Origin: Sulfuricurvum sp.
GTDB taxonomy: Bacteria > Campylobacterota > Campylobacteria > Campylobacterales > Sulfurimonadaceae
Assembly: GCF_028681615.1 (NCBI RefSeq)
Contig: NZ_JAQUHV010000010.1
Location: 16,015 to 80,014 of the forward strand
Length of the DNA: 64,000 nucleotides
Direction of reading: 5' to 3'
Below, piece after piece: positions 35,516 through 45,283 of this stretch (the stretch's first letter is position 1; the number at the start of each line of letters is the position of its first letter). The position numbers were made by a program, and so were the translations under genes. The notes under the pieces were generated by a model. That model searched no databases and was not told where the DNA came from. It saw only the letters and a program-made list of their open reading frames with translations.

Positions 35516-37823
35516 GAAGTTCTTCAAACTTATTGACTTGTACCGGCTTACTGCACAAATACCCTTGAAAATAACGGCAATCGTGCCGTTCTAAAAATTC
35601 AAACTGCTCGACCGTCTCCACCCCTTCGGCAATGACATCAAGATCAAAGATTTTCGCCATAGTGAGTATCGTTTCGACCAATACCGCATCATCTGTGTCG
35701 CTCATGATATCGCGTATAAAGCTTCTGTCAATTTTCAATGTCGTAAAGGGAAGCCGTTTGAGATAAGCAAGTGATGAATATCCCGTACCGAAATCGTCCA
35801 TAGAGAGATTAATCCCGAATTCACGAAGCCGTTGCATCTTCTCGATCACAGTATCGAGTTTGTCGATAATCATCGATTCAGTCAGTTCTATTTCGACCAT
35901 TGAGGGCAAAATTCCCGTTTCGGTAACGATAGCGATCACTTTATCGACAAAATTATTTTGTCTAAACTGTATCGCACTGACATTGATAGCGATACGCTCA
36001 ATTTCGCCTCCCTTCGGATGGTGTTTTTTCCATTCGATAAACTGAGTACAGGATTGTTTCATAACCCATTCGCCAATCGGTACGATAAGTCCGCTCTCTT
36101 CTGCAATACTGATCATCTCATCCGGCATTATCAGCCCCATTTCAGGGTGATTCCATCGCAAAAGCGCTTCAGCTCCGATAATTTTTTTGGTTTTGATTTC
36201 AATGACAGGTTGATAATAGAGTTCCAATTCACCGTTTTTGATTGCATGACGCATACCGTTTTCCAAAAAGAGCCGTTTCTTAATCCATTCATCCATTTGG
36301 GTTTGATAAAAGCGGGTCGTGTTTCTCCCCTCTTTCTTTGCCTGGTACATTGCCGTATCGGCATATTTAAGTAAATCATCCGCATTTTGGCTGTCAGAAC
36401 CCACCAATGATATTCCGATACTGGAACTGGTCATAATAGGTTCACTCTGTCCGACATTAAAAGGGTGTGAAAGCACTTCATGAATTTTTTCGGCAATCTT
36501 TTCTGCTTTGTTGGCGGCACTAAGCGGATCAGTTCCGAGTTCATTCAATAATATGACAAATTCATCCCCTCCAAGACGTGCTACCGTATCTTCTTCACGA
36601 CATATAGAGGTCAAACGGGTTGCCGTTTCAATCAAAAGCAAATCGCCGATATGATGCCCTAACGAGTCATTAACGCTTTTGAAATGGTCTAAATCCAAAA
36701 ACATGATCGCAATCAAACTGCGATGACGTCGATAATGGGCCAAAGACTGTTCAATCCGATCTTTCAGCAATACACGGTTCGGAATATCGGTGAGCGCATC
36801 GAAATAGGCCTGATGCTTGATCTTAACTTCGGCATTAATCCGTTCGGTAATATCCGTAACGATGGCAACCCCGCCGATGATATTTTTTTTAGAATCGTAC
36901 ATCGGAGACGTGCGCAGCGTAATCCAAAGATCAATCTTATTGATCATGGTCGTATATGGGCCTTCATAATACCCTTTTTTAGCGCCGAAAGGCGCATTGA
37001 GCGCCTCATATAAGGAGTGATCCGGTAATTTTTTCAAATCCAAACCGATGATATGTGCCTTATCGATTTTCAATATTTGCATCATCTCAACATTAGAGTC
37101 TATGATTATCAAATCGCTGTTGTAGTAAAAAATACCTGCCGGAGCTTCTTTAAAAACCGTTTGAAAATGCTCTTCTGAAAGGGCCCACGCCTGTGTCGCT
37201 TTTTCATGAAGCGTTTTTGATACGAGCGAACTCAAAATATTAGTATGTATTCGTCGGGATGCACTTGCTAAAAGAAGAAAAAAAGTAACGACCAAAATAC
37301 CCATCATATGGTATTCCAAACCGCCGTTAAAAAACATCACACCAAACAAAGGGATAAGGAGAAAAAATAGAAAAAGAATTGCCAATCCAAACAATGATGC
37401 CAAAGTACCCGATGCAATCGATGCGATTCCGGCAATCAGAAAGATGAGAAAAAATTGATGCAGCGCATTAGGAGATTTAAAAATAAAAAATGCCACGCTG
37501 CCCCATACAAATGCCGAAGTAAGCATCACATAGTAAAATTTTCTTTCCCAAGCATTACTGTCGTACCGTTGTGGATTCATACGATAAGTATACAGTACCT
37601 GCAAACGCCATACTAACGTGATCATTACGACTATAAACCAGAAAACCGTTATCAAAAAAATAGACGTCTGAAAAAACAGATACAAAACAACCAATCCGGC
37701 AAAAAAGAGAGGAAAAACCGATGCAAAGGATTGTTTAAAAGCAATCGTTACTTGTTCACCGCGAATATGCTTTTTTTCTTCTGCATCCAATTCCGATAAA
37801 AAATCTTTTTGTCTAAAAACCAT
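35478..37823 (-). CDS. Membrane PAS-GGDEF-EAL protein (c-di-GMP synthesis/breakdown)
   Basis: The 781-residue protein begins with about six membrane helices (residues 25-200), probably a MASE-type sensor region, then PAS (about 210-330), GGDEF (about 335-500; LGGDEFVILLNEL), and EAL (about 520-770; GAEALLRWNHPEMG, and the EAL catalytic acids in IELTESMI and MDDFGTGYSSLAYLKRLP). Both catalytic motifs look complete, so it could make or break c-di-GMP according to signal. It stands alone between the converging SulP unit and flgA. Confidence 0.9.
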   Translation of the reverse strand: MVFRQKDFLSELDAEEKKHIRGEQVTIAFKQSFASVFPLFFAGLVVLYLFFQTSIFLITVFWFIVVMITLVWRLQVLYTYRMNPQRYDSNAWERKFYYVMLTSAFVWGSVAFFIFKSPNALHQFFLIFLIAGIASIASGTLASLFGLAILFLFFLLIPLFGVMFFNGGLEYHMMGILVVTFFLLLASASRRIHTNILSSLVSKTLHEKATQAWALSEEHFQTVFKEAPAGIFYYNSDLIIIDSNVEMMQILKIDKAHIIGLDLKKLPDHSLYEALNAPFGAKKGYYEGPYTTMINKIDLWITLRTSPMYDSKKNIIGGVAIVTDITERINAEVKIKHQAYFDALTDIPNRVLLKDRIEQSLAHYRRHRSLIAIMFLDLDHFKSVNDSLGHHIGDLLLIETATRLTSICREEDTVARLGGDEFVILLNELGTDPLSAANKAEKIAEKIHEVLSHPFNVGQSEPIMTSSSIGISLVGSDSQNADDLLKYADTAMYQAKKEGRNTTRFYQTQMDEWIKKRLFLENGMRHAIKNGELELYYQPVIEIKTKKIIGAEALLRWNHPEMGLIMPDEMISIAEESGLIVPIGEWVMKQSCTQFIEWKKHHPKGGEIERIAINVSAIQFRQNNFVDKVIAIVTETGILPSMVEIELTESMIIDKLDTVIEKMQRLREFGINLSMDDFGTGYSSLAYLKRLPFTTLKIDRSFIRDIMSDTDDAVLVETILTMAKIFDLDVIAEGVETVEQFEFLERHDCRYFQGYLCSKPVQVNKFEELLSFDVQSCNSRV

Positions 37824-37904
37824 TTTACTCGCTTACTCTATTACTTCCCCTAAGAATAACGTAAAGCTAATGAAAAACAAATTTCGGTATGTTACAATTC
37901 AACG

Positions 37905-38768
37905 ATGAAACGACTCCTCATTTTACTTCTTTTTTGTCTCCGCCTCAGTGCTTATGAATTGAGCGAAAATTATGAATTTACCGACTATACCGTCTATTCG
38001 GATGATCTCGTTCCCAACATACCTAAAAAGTTTGAAATTCTGCAAATTCCTGCCGATAAAAATCAATATCGTATCGATGCTCAGATTATTGCCAAAACCT
38101 TTGAATTAAACGGGTTTGAGCTCAATATTTCAAAAACCCGTTATATCAATTTTACCCGTCACAGCCCGATAGACTTTACACCGATCAAACAGCAGTTGGC
38201 ACAAATGCTTACTGAGTTTTATCCGACAATCCATATTCAAGAGATCATCATCACCCCGCGTGGTTATTTAGCAAAGCTCGGTAAAAACGTTCACGGTGAG
38301 TTTGATAAACGATTTTATCAAAATGCTACAGGGACGTTTTATATCCTCGACAATGAAGGGCTCAGACATTATCTCGATTACACCGTCAATGCCACGCTCG
38401 GTGTACTCCATACCAACCAAAAGGTATCTCGAAAAGAGAGCCTGAACGGATTTAATACTCTGCTCAAAACCATCCCCTTCCAATCGTTCAAAGACAAGCC
38501 TCTTACGGCACTTCCCGCACACCCTTCTCGGTTTCGCTCCAGCCTCAAGCCTATGCAGCTTTTAACGCTGCGAAATATCGAAGAGATCCCCTTGGTTTTA
38601 AAAAATACTCCGGTAACGGTTGAACTCCAAAACGGAGCGGTTGTCATAGAGTTTGAGGCCACCGCAACACAAGAGGGGCTACTCTATGATATTATTACAA
38701 TCCAAAAAAATGACGGCAAACGCGCCAAAGCCAAAGTGATCGGAGAAAATCGGGTGGAACTTCAATGA
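37905..38768 (+). CDS. flgA: Flagellar P-ring assembly chaperone FlgA
   Basis: FlgA is the periplasmic chaperone for P-ring subunits. The 287-residue product has a signal peptide (MKRLLILLLFCLRLSA) and a C-terminal SAF-like domain, recognisable by the ending EGLLYDIITIQKNDGKRAKAK and VIGENRVELQ. TTACAAT lies close upstream with a very short leader. It is the first gene of the operon flgA-ubiX-coaD-tmk-hisS-speA-cysE, the same order as in Campylobacter jejuni, and overlaps ubiX by four bases. Confidence 0.85.
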   Translation: MKRLLILLLFCLRLSAYELSENYEFTDYTVYSDDLVPNIPKKFEILQIPADKNQYRIDAQIIAKTFELNGFELNISKTRYINFTRHSPIDFTPIKQQLAQMLTEFYPTIHIQEIIITPRGYLAKLGKNVHGEFDKRFYQNATGTFYILDNEGLRHYLDYTVNATLGVLHTNQKVSRKESLNGFNTLLKTIPFQSFKDKPLTALPAHPSRFRSSLKPMQLLTLRNIEEIPLVLKNTPVTVELQNGAVVIEFEATATQEGLLYDIITIQKNDGKRAKAKVIGENRVELQ

Positions 38769-39295
38769 AAATCGTCGTAGGGATCAGCGGTGCAAGCGGT
38801 GCGGCTCTAGGACTTAAACTCTTGCACACCCTCCCGTCCGAGGTTCAAAAGCATCTTATCCTTTCCGAACATGCCCAAGTAGTCTTGGACAAAGAAGAGA
38901 ACCTGAAGGTTCACCAAAACAACGAAATATGGGCATCGGTCGCATCCGGTTCCTATGGTGCCGATGCGATGATTATTACCCCGTGCAGTATGAATACACT
39001 CGCGAAAATCGCCTGCGGTATTGCCGATAATCTTATTACCCGTGCAGCTGCAGTGATGATCAAAGAACGACGCACCCTCATACTCGCTCCGCGTGAGATA
39101 CCGTTTTCACCGATCGCATTGGAAAACATGCATAAACTTTCCATGCTGGGAGTTATTATCGCTCCCCCGGTATTGGCCTATTACGGTGAGCAAAACAGCC
39201 TTGAAGAGATGGAAAATTTTATGATCGGAAAATGGTTCGATCTTCTCGGCATACCAAACGATCTCTATAAACGCTGGAGTGATCACAATGCATAA
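38765..39295 (+). CDS. ubiX: Flavin prenyltransferase UbiX
   Basis: UbiX attaches dimethylallyl phosphate to FMN to make prenylated FMN for UbiD decarboxylases. The 176-residue protein has the N-terminal flavin fold VVGISGASGAALGLKLL, TPCSMNTLAKIACGIADNLITRAAAV and a LAPREIPFSPIALENMHKL segment, all typical of UbiX/Pad1. It overlaps flgA by four and coaD by eight bases. Confidence 0.93.
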   Translation: MKIVVGISGASGAALGLKLLHTLPSEVQKHLILSEHAQVVLDKEENLKVHQNNEIWASVASGSYGADAMIITPCSMNTLAKIACGIADNLITRAAAVMIKERRTLILAPREIPFSPIALENMHKLSMLGVIIAPPVLAYYGEQNSLEEMENFMIGKWFDLLGIPNDLYKRWSDHNA

Positions 39296-39779
39296 AATTG
39301 CACTTTATCCGGGTACATTTGACCCTATCACAAACGGACATTTCGACATTATTGAGCGGGCGATCAAACTGTTTGACGAAGTGATTGTTGCGGTTGCAGA
39401 CTCCCAGGAAAAAAAACCGATGTTTACGTTACAAGAGCGAGTCGATATGGTTAAACTGTCAGTCAGAGGTTTAGAACGGGTTCAGGTTGTCGGCTTTGAT
39501 AATCTTACGGTTGAACTCGCAAACACACTTGGAGCCACCGTTCTCATACGCGGACTTCGTGCCGTCAGTGATTTTGAGTTTGAACTGCAATTAGGGTATC
39601 TTAACAACTCCCTCGATCCCAATATCGAAACCGTCTATTTGATGCCGAAGCTCAAACATGCCTTTATCAGCTCATCCATTGTCCGTAATCTGTTGAAATT
39701 TAACGGCAAAACGGAGCATCTCCTCCCCGCACCGGTCCAAAACGTTATCTGGAGTATGAAATCATGTACATTGCCATAG
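39288..39779 (+). CDS. coaD: Phosphopantetheine adenylyltransferase CoaD
   Basis: This is the fourth enzyme of coenzyme A synthesis. The 163-residue product from ATG 39288 has YPGTFDPITNGHFDIIERA (nucleotidyltransferase HxGH region), VRGLRAVSDFE-type loop (LIRGLRAVSDFEFE) and ISSSIVRNLLKF. It overlaps ubiX by eight and tmk by 16 bases. Confidence 0.96.
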   Translation: MHKIALYPGTFDPITNGHFDIIERAIKLFDEVIVAVADSQEKKPMFTLQERVDMVKLSVRGLERVQVVGFDNLTVELANTLGATVLIRGLRAVSDFEFELQLGYLNNSLDPNIETVYLMPKLKHAFISSSIVRNLLKFNGKTEHLLPAPVQNVIWSMKSCTLP

Positions 39780-40345
39780 AGGGGATCGATACTGCCGGAA
39801 AAAGCACTCAAATCGAAGCACTCCGATCACACTTTCCGGATGCTCTGATTACCAAAGAACCGGGTGGTACTGCTGCAGGTCTTGAAATCCGCAACATGGT
39901 CTTACACGGAAATCTCAAAAGCAAAACAGCAGAGCTTTTACTCTTTTTAGCGGATCGTGCCGAACATACCGAAGCTGTAATATTACCCAATATGAACAGA
40001 CTTATTATCAGCGACCGTTCCGCTGTTTCGGGAATGGCATATGCCAGTGTCCAGAACTTATGTGATGAATCGACCCTTGTCCTGCTTAACCGTCTCGCGA
40101 CCAACGGAACTTTGCCGGACACGGTTTTTATCCTTAAACTCACACCCGACGAACTTGCAAATCGTTTGAATCAAAAAGAGCATGACGTGATTGAATCACG
40201 TGGGATTGACTATCTGCTATCGATTCAAGAGTCTCTAATCGTATCCGCCTATGCATTGGGAATTCAAACCCATGTAATCGATGCGACACAATCTATCGAT
40301 ATAATTACGAATGAAATTACCACCCTTATCAAAGGAGCCTTATGA
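39764..40345 (+). CDS. tmk: Thymidylate kinase
   Basis: Phosphorylates dTMP to dTDP. The 193-residue protein starts YIAIEGIDTAGKSTQIEAL (P-loop), followed by TKEPGGT and a DRSAVSGMAYA motif. The LID region is not of the Arg-rich E. coli type. It is inside the flgA-cysE operon and overlaps hisS by four bases. Confidence 0.96.
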   Translation: MYIAIEGIDTAGKSTQIEALRSHFPDALITKEPGGTAAGLEIRNMVLHGNLKSKTAELLLFLADRAEHTEAVILPNMNRLIISDRSAVSGMAYASVQNLCDESTLVLLNRLATNGTLPDTVFILKLTPDELANRLNQKEHDVIESRGIDYLLSIQESLIVSAYALGIQTHVIDATQSIDIITNEITTLIKGAL

Positions 40346-41556
40346 TCCAATCTCTGCGCGGAATGAACGATATCCTCTCCGAGGACTATGAACGTTTTGA
40401 ATATTTTTTAGCCACAGCTTCCACTATCGCCAAACGATACGGGTTTCATTACATCGAAACTCCCCTGCTCGAAGAAACGGCTCTGTTCAAACGCTCCGTC
40501 GGAGAATCCAGCGATATCGTCGGCAAAGAGATGTATCAATTCACCGATAAAGGGGAAAACGATGTCTGCCTTCGGCCGGAAGGGACAGCAGGAGTCGTCC
40601 GTGCATTTGTCCAGCACAAACTGGATAAAAAAGGGGGAATCCACCGTTTTTATTACCACGGTCCAATGTTCCGATACGAACGCCCCCAGAAAGGTCGCCT
40701 AAGAGAGTTTCACCAGTTCGGCGTAGAAAGCTTTGGTGTTGCATCGGTCTATGAAGACGCGTTGATGATCATGATGGTCGCCGATATTCTCAAAGCGCTC
40801 GGAATCGGGTACCGCCTGAAGCTCAACTCCCTCGGAGACCAAAACTGCATGCCCGCGTATCGCGAAAAACTCGTTTCCTTTATCGAGAGCTGTGGAGACG
40901 CGATCTGCGGCGATTGCGAACGACGTAAACTGACCAATCCGATCCGTGTGCTCGATTGTAAAAACGAAGCGTGTCAGAGTCTATACGTCAATGCTCCAAA
41001 ACTTATCCATAATCTGTGCGATGGATGCCAAAGCGATTTCGATACCCTAAAATCCATTTTGGACCAACATGCTATCGCCTATGAAATCGATACCAACCTC
41101 GTCCGTGGATTGGATTATTATTCTAAAACCGCATTCGAATTTGTCAGTGATAACATCGGGAGCCAAAGCGCTATCGCCGGAGGCGGGCGCTATGACCGAC
41201 TGATCGAATTTCTGGATGGAAAACCGACTCCCGCGGTCGGTTTTGCACTCGGAATCGAGCGATTGATGGAACTCATCGTCATGCCTGAGCCACAACGCGA
41301 GGGATACTATTTCGGTGCTATGGATGCAGAAGCGATCACCCCTGTCCTTTTGGCTGCTGAAAAAATTCGACGCACCCAAAAAGCTGTCGTAGAATACGAG
41401 CCGCGTTCACTAAAAGCGCATCTTAAGGGAGCTGATCGCATCAATGCACGCTATTGTGCCGTGATCGGGGAAAATGAGCTTGCTCATAACACGATTTGGA
41501 TTAAAGATTTGGTTGAAAAATCTGAGTCAGTCATCCCTATAAACGAACTTCTCTAA
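40342..41556 (+). CDS. hisS: Histidyl-tRNA synthetase
   Basis: Charges tRNA-His. The 404-residue class II enzyme has RGMNDIL at the start, motif 2 HGPMFRYERPQKGRLREFHQFG, the His-specific VRGLDYYSKTAFEF and motif 3 AVGFALGIERLMEL. A pair CDG-C (LCDGC, with CGDCERRK upstream) suggests a zinc-type insertion as seen in related enzymes. Essential housekeeping gene within the operon. Confidence 0.97.
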   Translation: MIQSLRGMNDILSEDYERFEYFLATASTIAKRYGFHYIETPLLEETALFKRSVGESSDIVGKEMYQFTDKGENDVCLRPEGTAGVVRAFVQHKLDKKGGIHRFYYHGPMFRYERPQKGRLREFHQFGVESFGVASVYEDALMIMMVADILKALGIGYRLKLNSLGDQNCMPAYREKLVSFIESCGDAICGDCERRKLTNPIRVLDCKNEACQSLYVNAPKLIHNLCDGCQSDFDTLKSILDQHAIAYEIDTNLVRGLDYYSKTAFEFVSDNIGSQSAIAGGGRYDRLIEFLDGKPTPAVGFALGIERLMELIVMPEPQREGYYFGAMDAEAITPVLLAAEKIRRTQKAVVEYEPRSLKAHLKGADRINARYCAVIGENELAHNTIWIKDLVEKSESVIPINELL

Positions 41557-41565
41557 AGGACAACT

Positions 41566-43395
41566 ATGCAAAATTACGGTATTGACATTTGGGGTGAAAA
41601 CAACTTCATGATCGATCAGGGCGTTGTCAAAGTTAATTATAAAAGTTCCCCGTCACTCATTGAAATCAGCCAGAAAATTCGTAAAACCAATCTGCGCGGG
41701 CCGTTGATTCTGCGTTTTCCCCATTTGATCGGCAAACAAATCGACCTTTTGTACTCTAATTTTCATCGTGCTATTTTTGAAAACGATTATACCGGTAAAT
41801 TCCGTGCGGTATTTCCTCTCAAAGTAAACCAATTTCCTGAGGCAGTAGACGCTATCGTTGAACTTGGAGAAAAATACGGGTATGGTTTGGAAGCGGGTTC
41901 CAAAGCCGAACTTGCCATTGCCATGGCAAAAACCGCTATCGGGTCCCCTATTACCGTCAATGGCTTTAAAGACGAAGAGATGGTACGCCTTGGATTTATG
42001 GCAGCCCAAATGGGCCATAATATCACGATCACGATCGAAGGGTTGGGTGAACTGGAATGGATTATCGACGTCGCACAGTCATGCAATCTAAAAATACCCA
42101 ATATCGGTATTCGTATCCGTCTACAATCCGAGGGAAGCGGTATCTGGGCTAAAAGCAGCGGATTAGGCTCTAAATTCGGTCTCACATCAACCGAGCTCAT
42201 TGAAGCAATGAACATGCTCCAAGAAAATAATCTCGTTGAGCATTTCAGCATGATTCATTTCCATGTCGGAAGCCAAATGGAAGATATCTCGACTCTCAAG
42301 CGGGTTTTGCGCGAAGCGGGAAATATTTATGCCGAACTGAAAAAAATGGGTGCGACTAAGCTTGGGGCGATCAACATCGGCGGTGGTTTAGCGGTCGAAT
42401 ATTCCCAACACACATCGGGGCGTTTACGCAACTATACCTTGGAAGAGTTTTCCAACAGTGTGGTGTTTCTACTGCGCGAAATCATGAATGCCAAAGGGGT
42501 CGAGCATCCGGATATTTTCACCGAATCAGGACGCTTTATCGTCGCTTCCCACTCAGTATTGATTGCTCCCGTCCTAGAGCTTTTTTCACACGATTATCAG
42601 GCCAAATCACTCAAACTTAAAGAGAATAATCCACCGCTCATCGAAGAGCTGAGAGAGCTTAATTCGCTGCTCTCACCACGCACCTGTATTGAATACATGC
42701 ATGATGCACTCGATCATATGGAATCGCTTTTAACATTGTTTAATTTAGGTCATATCGATTTACAAGACCGATCAAACGCCGAGATTTTGGTACATCAGAT
42801 CATCAAAAAATCGCTCTATCTTTCTCAGGACAACCCAATGCCTGAAATTGAACGGCTTCAAGTCAAACTTCAAGAACGGTATTTGATCAATAGTTCGATT
42901 TTCCAAAGTATTCCCGATTACTGGGGATTGCAACAGCAATTTCCGATCATGCCGTTAAATCGTCTTGATGTTCCGGCAATACGTGCAGCAAGTTTGTGGG
43001 ATATTACCTGTGACAGTGACGGTGAAATCCGCTTTAAACCGGAAACCCCTCTCTATCTGCATGATATAGATTTGGATGAAGAAGAATATTTTCTCGGTTT
43101 TTTCAACGTCGGAGCCTACCAGGAGACATTGGGGATGAATCACAATTTATTTACCCATCCGAGTGAGTGTACGATTCTCATCAACGACACGGGATATGAG
43201 ATTGAAAACTTTACGGAATCTGATAATCTCCTCAATATTCTCGAAGATATCGGATATGACTCCTCAAAACTTCTAACCAACCTTAAAAATAAACTTGCTG
43301 TTAGCGATTTTAGGACAGAAGAAGAAAAAAGTGATACACTTCAAAAACTAGAAATGTACCTCTATCAAAACGGGTATCTCCGAACCACACGCTAA
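41566..43395 (+). CDS. speA: Biosynthetic arginine decarboxylase SpeA
   Basis: PLP enzyme that converts arginine to agmatine, the first step to spermidine in this group. The 609-residue protein shows the PLP-binding Lys region VFPLKVNQFPEAVDAIV, a GLEAGSKAELAIAM segment, HFHVGSQM, and a GGGLAVEYSQH phosphate loop. AAGGA precedes the ATG by six bases. It lies between hisS and cysE, as in Campylobacter. Confidence 0.95.
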   Translation: MQNYGIDIWGENNFMIDQGVVKVNYKSSPSLIEISQKIRKTNLRGPLILRFPHLIGKQIDLLYSNFHRAIFENDYTGKFRAVFPLKVNQFPEAVDAIVELGEKYGYGLEAGSKAELAIAMAKTAIGSPITVNGFKDEEMVRLGFMAAQMGHNITITIEGLGELEWIIDVAQSCNLKIPNIGIRIRLQSEGSGIWAKSSGLGSKFGLTSTELIEAMNMLQENNLVEHFSMIHFHVGSQMEDISTLKRVLREAGNIYAELKKMGATKLGAINIGGGLAVEYSQHTSGRLRNYTLEEFSNSVVFLLREIMNAKGVEHPDIFTESGRFIVASHSVLIAPVLELFSHDYQAKSLKLKENNPPLIEELRELNSLLSPRTCIEYMHDALDHMESLLTLFNLGHIDLQDRSNAEILVHQIIKKSLYLSQDNPMPEIERLQVKLQERYLINSSIFQSIPDYWGLQQQFPIMPLNRLDVPAIRAASLWDITCDSDGEIRFKPETPLYLHDIDLDEEEYFLGFFNVGAYQETLGMNHNLFTHPSECTILINDTGYEIENFTESDNLLNILEDIGYDSSKLLTNLKNKLAVSDFRTEEEKSDTLQKLEMYLYQNGYLRTTR

Positions 43396-43404
43396 GGATT
43401 GAAT

Positions 43405-44106
43405 TTGGGACTTTTTTCAGATATAGCCGAAGATTTTTCGAACGTTTATAAAAATGACCCGGCTATAAGTTCTAAAATTGAACTCTTTTTTAACTATCCG
43501 GGCGTATGGGCGATCTTTTGGTACCGTATCGCCAATCGTTTCTATCGAAAAGGGTTCCGCTCCATTGCCCGTCTCATCATGGGGCTTAATCAAATCATTA
43601 CCAACATTGATATCCATCCGGGTGCGACGATAGGACGACGTGTTTTTATCGACCACGGCTTCGGTGTCGTTATCGGACAAACGACGGTTATCGAAGATGA
43701 TGTCTTGATCTATCAAGGGGTAACACTCGGCGGTGTCAGCCTCATTGCCGGAAAACGCCATCCGACGATCAAAAGCGGTGTCGTTATCGGTGCCGGAGCT
43801 AAAGTACTGGGCAATATCACGGTCGGTGCCAACTCTAAGATCGGAGCGAACTCCGTAGTAGTTCGTGAAGTACCCGACAATAGTACGGCGATAGGGATTC
43901 CGGCTCACGTTATCCAAAAAGGGCGGGACAAAGATCCATTCAGCCATAACAAACTTCCCGATATCAATAAAGAGATGTTCGAATACCTACTCCGACGTGT
44001 CGCTGTATTGGAACACTATATGGTTCAGGACAATAAAGAGATTTTGGAACAAGACTTACAGCTTGAAAATATCTATGAATCGTTTATCAAGGCAATGAAA
44101 CATTGA
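43405..44106 (+). CDS. cysE: Serine acetyltransferase CysE
   Basis: Makes O-acetylserine for cysteine synthesis. I chose TTG 43405 because AAGGA (43394-43398) is six bases upstream; the in-frame TTG at 43399 would touch that site. The 233-residue product has the N-terminal helical part (GLFSDIAEDFSNVYKNDP) and the left-handed hexapeptide-repeat domain (DIHPGATIGRRVFIDHG, GVVIGQTTVIEDDVLIYQGVTLGG), followed by a long C-terminal tail. TTGA overlap joins it to the next gene. Confidence 0.93.
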   Translation: MGLFSDIAEDFSNVYKNDPAISSKIELFFNYPGVWAIFWYRIANRFYRKGFRSIARLIMGLNQIITNIDIHPGATIGRRVFIDHGFGVVIGQTTVIEDDVLIYQGVTLGGVSLIAGKRHPTIKSGVVIGAGAKVLGNITVGANSKIGANSVVVREVPDNSTAIGIPAHVIQKGRDKDPFSHNKLPDINKEMFEYLLRRVAVLEHYMVQDNKEILEQDLQLENIYESFIKAMKH

Positions 44107-44459
44107 TCGTTAAGATCATTTTTTTTACTGCATTAATTCTAATATCCACACTCGCTTTTCTTCCCGATTATTCAGGTCTTCCTCCGGTTGTCTCTTTGAG
44201 CGACAAACTCAATCATGCCGCCGCTTTTACTGTTTTGATACTTTTATATAAGTTTGCTTTTCCTCACAGCACGCAACGCATCGTTGTTTCTCTGTTACTC
44301 TATGCCGTGTTTATTGAGGTCGTCCAAGCATTTTTACCGACACGTGAAGCATCGCTGGAAGATATTTTTGCGGACAGTACCGGATTGGTTTTAGGAGTAT
44401 TATTGTTCACATGGATGAATAAAAAGCGCCCCGAAACGGGGCGGGAAAGTGTTGATTAA
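44103..44459 (+). CDS. VanZ-like small membrane protein
   Basis: The 118-residue protein has three or four hydrophobic segments and the VanZ pattern LSDKLNHAAAFTVLILLY and FIEVVQAFLPTREASLEDIFADSTG. VanZ family function is not settled. It begins at TTG 44103, overlapping the cysE stop, and is the last gene of the flgA operon. Its 3' end contains the terminator hairpin of the opposite gene. Confidence 0.82.
   Translation: MIVKIIFFTALILISTLAFLPDYSGLPPVVSLSDKLNHAAAFTVLILLYKFAFPHSTQRIVVSLLLYAVFIEVVQAFLPTREASLEDIFADSTGLVLGVLLFTWMNKKRPETGRESVD
44420..44442 (-). terminator. Intrinsic terminator of the TraT-like gene, inside the vanZ-like ORF
   Basis: CGCCCCG-AAA-CGGGGCG is a perfect 7-bp GC-rich stem. 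Read on the minus strand it is followed by C and five T, a standard Rho-independent terminator for the TraT-like gene that ends at 44456. It is coding sequence for the vanZ-like protein on the plus strand. Confidence 0.75.
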
Positions 44460-45202
44460 AAAAGACCGGAGAGTGATTTCCCCAATGCATCTTGCAATAC
44501 CGGTTGTGCTTCAGCAAAATCGAGATTGACTTTATTCGCCGTACTCACGACACGAGTACGATAAGTTTTCCACTCCATTTTACCGCCTTGGATATCCTGA
44601 TCCACATTCGTTGAACTGCCTTGTTTGAGCTTGGCTTTTTGAGTTTGGGTCACCATCTCTCCTGCCAACGGACGCTCACGGATCTGTACATCGGTAATCA
44701 TACTATAGTAGGTATCATCTACAAGTGCATCCGCAACCACTCCGACAGCAGCACCGATCAGACCGCCTGCCGCAGCATTTGAGTTGGAATTATGCATGGC
44801 ATATCCGGCAGTAGCACCCATAACGGCACCGCCGAATCCCCCTTCCAATGCACTTTGAGCTCCGCGAAGATCCGTTTTACCCACTTGCAGTACATTGACT
44901 TGAAGCATAAAATAGGCTTTTTGAGGACTTGTGGTGATCGAGTATCCGCGACTTATCAATGCATTGGTGAGAATCTCTTTCACTGCAATATCTTTATCAG
45001 AGGTATTGCGGACATCAACAAAAATCACCTTTTTTTCCGGCTCCGTCGGCTCTAAAAAAATAGTTTCTGACATTTTCGTTTGAACATCCAGATTACGTTT
45101 CTTAATCGCAGTATGCGCCGCACCGCATCCGGTGAACTGGATCGCCACCATGCTGAACATCCCTGCTATCAAAAGCGATTTGGCAATATTTTTTAATTCC
45201 AT
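44456..45202 (-). CDS. TraT-family outer-membrane lipoprotein
   Basis: TraT proteins are outer-membrane lipoproteins linked to surface exclusion or complement resistance on plasmids; chromosomal members have unknown roles. ATG 45202 has GGAGGA seven bases upstream. The 248-residue product has the lipobox FTGCGAAH (Cys near 25), SYSITTSPQKA-type domain, and a glycine-rich membrane-like stretch (EGGFGGAVMGATAGYA, AAAGGLIGAAVGVVADALVDD). It stands alone downstream of ribBA. Confidence 0.85.
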   Translation of the reverse strand: MELKNIAKSLLIAGMFSMVAIQFTGCGAAHTAIKKRNLDVQTKMSETIFLEPTEPEKKVIFVDVRNTSDKDIAVKEILTNALISRGYSITTSPQKAYFMLQVNVLQVGKTDLRGAQSALEGGFGGAVMGATAGYAMHNSNSNAAAGGLIGAAVGVVADALVDDTYYSMITDVQIRERPLAGEMVTQTQKAKLKQGSSTNVDQDIQGGKMEWKTYRTRVVSTANKVNLDFAEAQPVLQDALGKSLSGLF

Positions 45203-45250
45203 TTTGCTTCCTCCATTCTTATAATCATTGATTGTAAAACATCTACCCTT

Positions 45251-45283
45251 AAAAATGCATAACAACAATAAATATTTTTATGC
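45251..45283 (-). terminator. Possible weak terminator after ribBA
   Basis: On the minus strand GCATAA and TTATGC pair around a 15-nt loop and are followed by ATTTTT. The stem overlaps the ribBA stop codon. The small stem and large loop make it a weak candidate. Confidence 0.35.
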
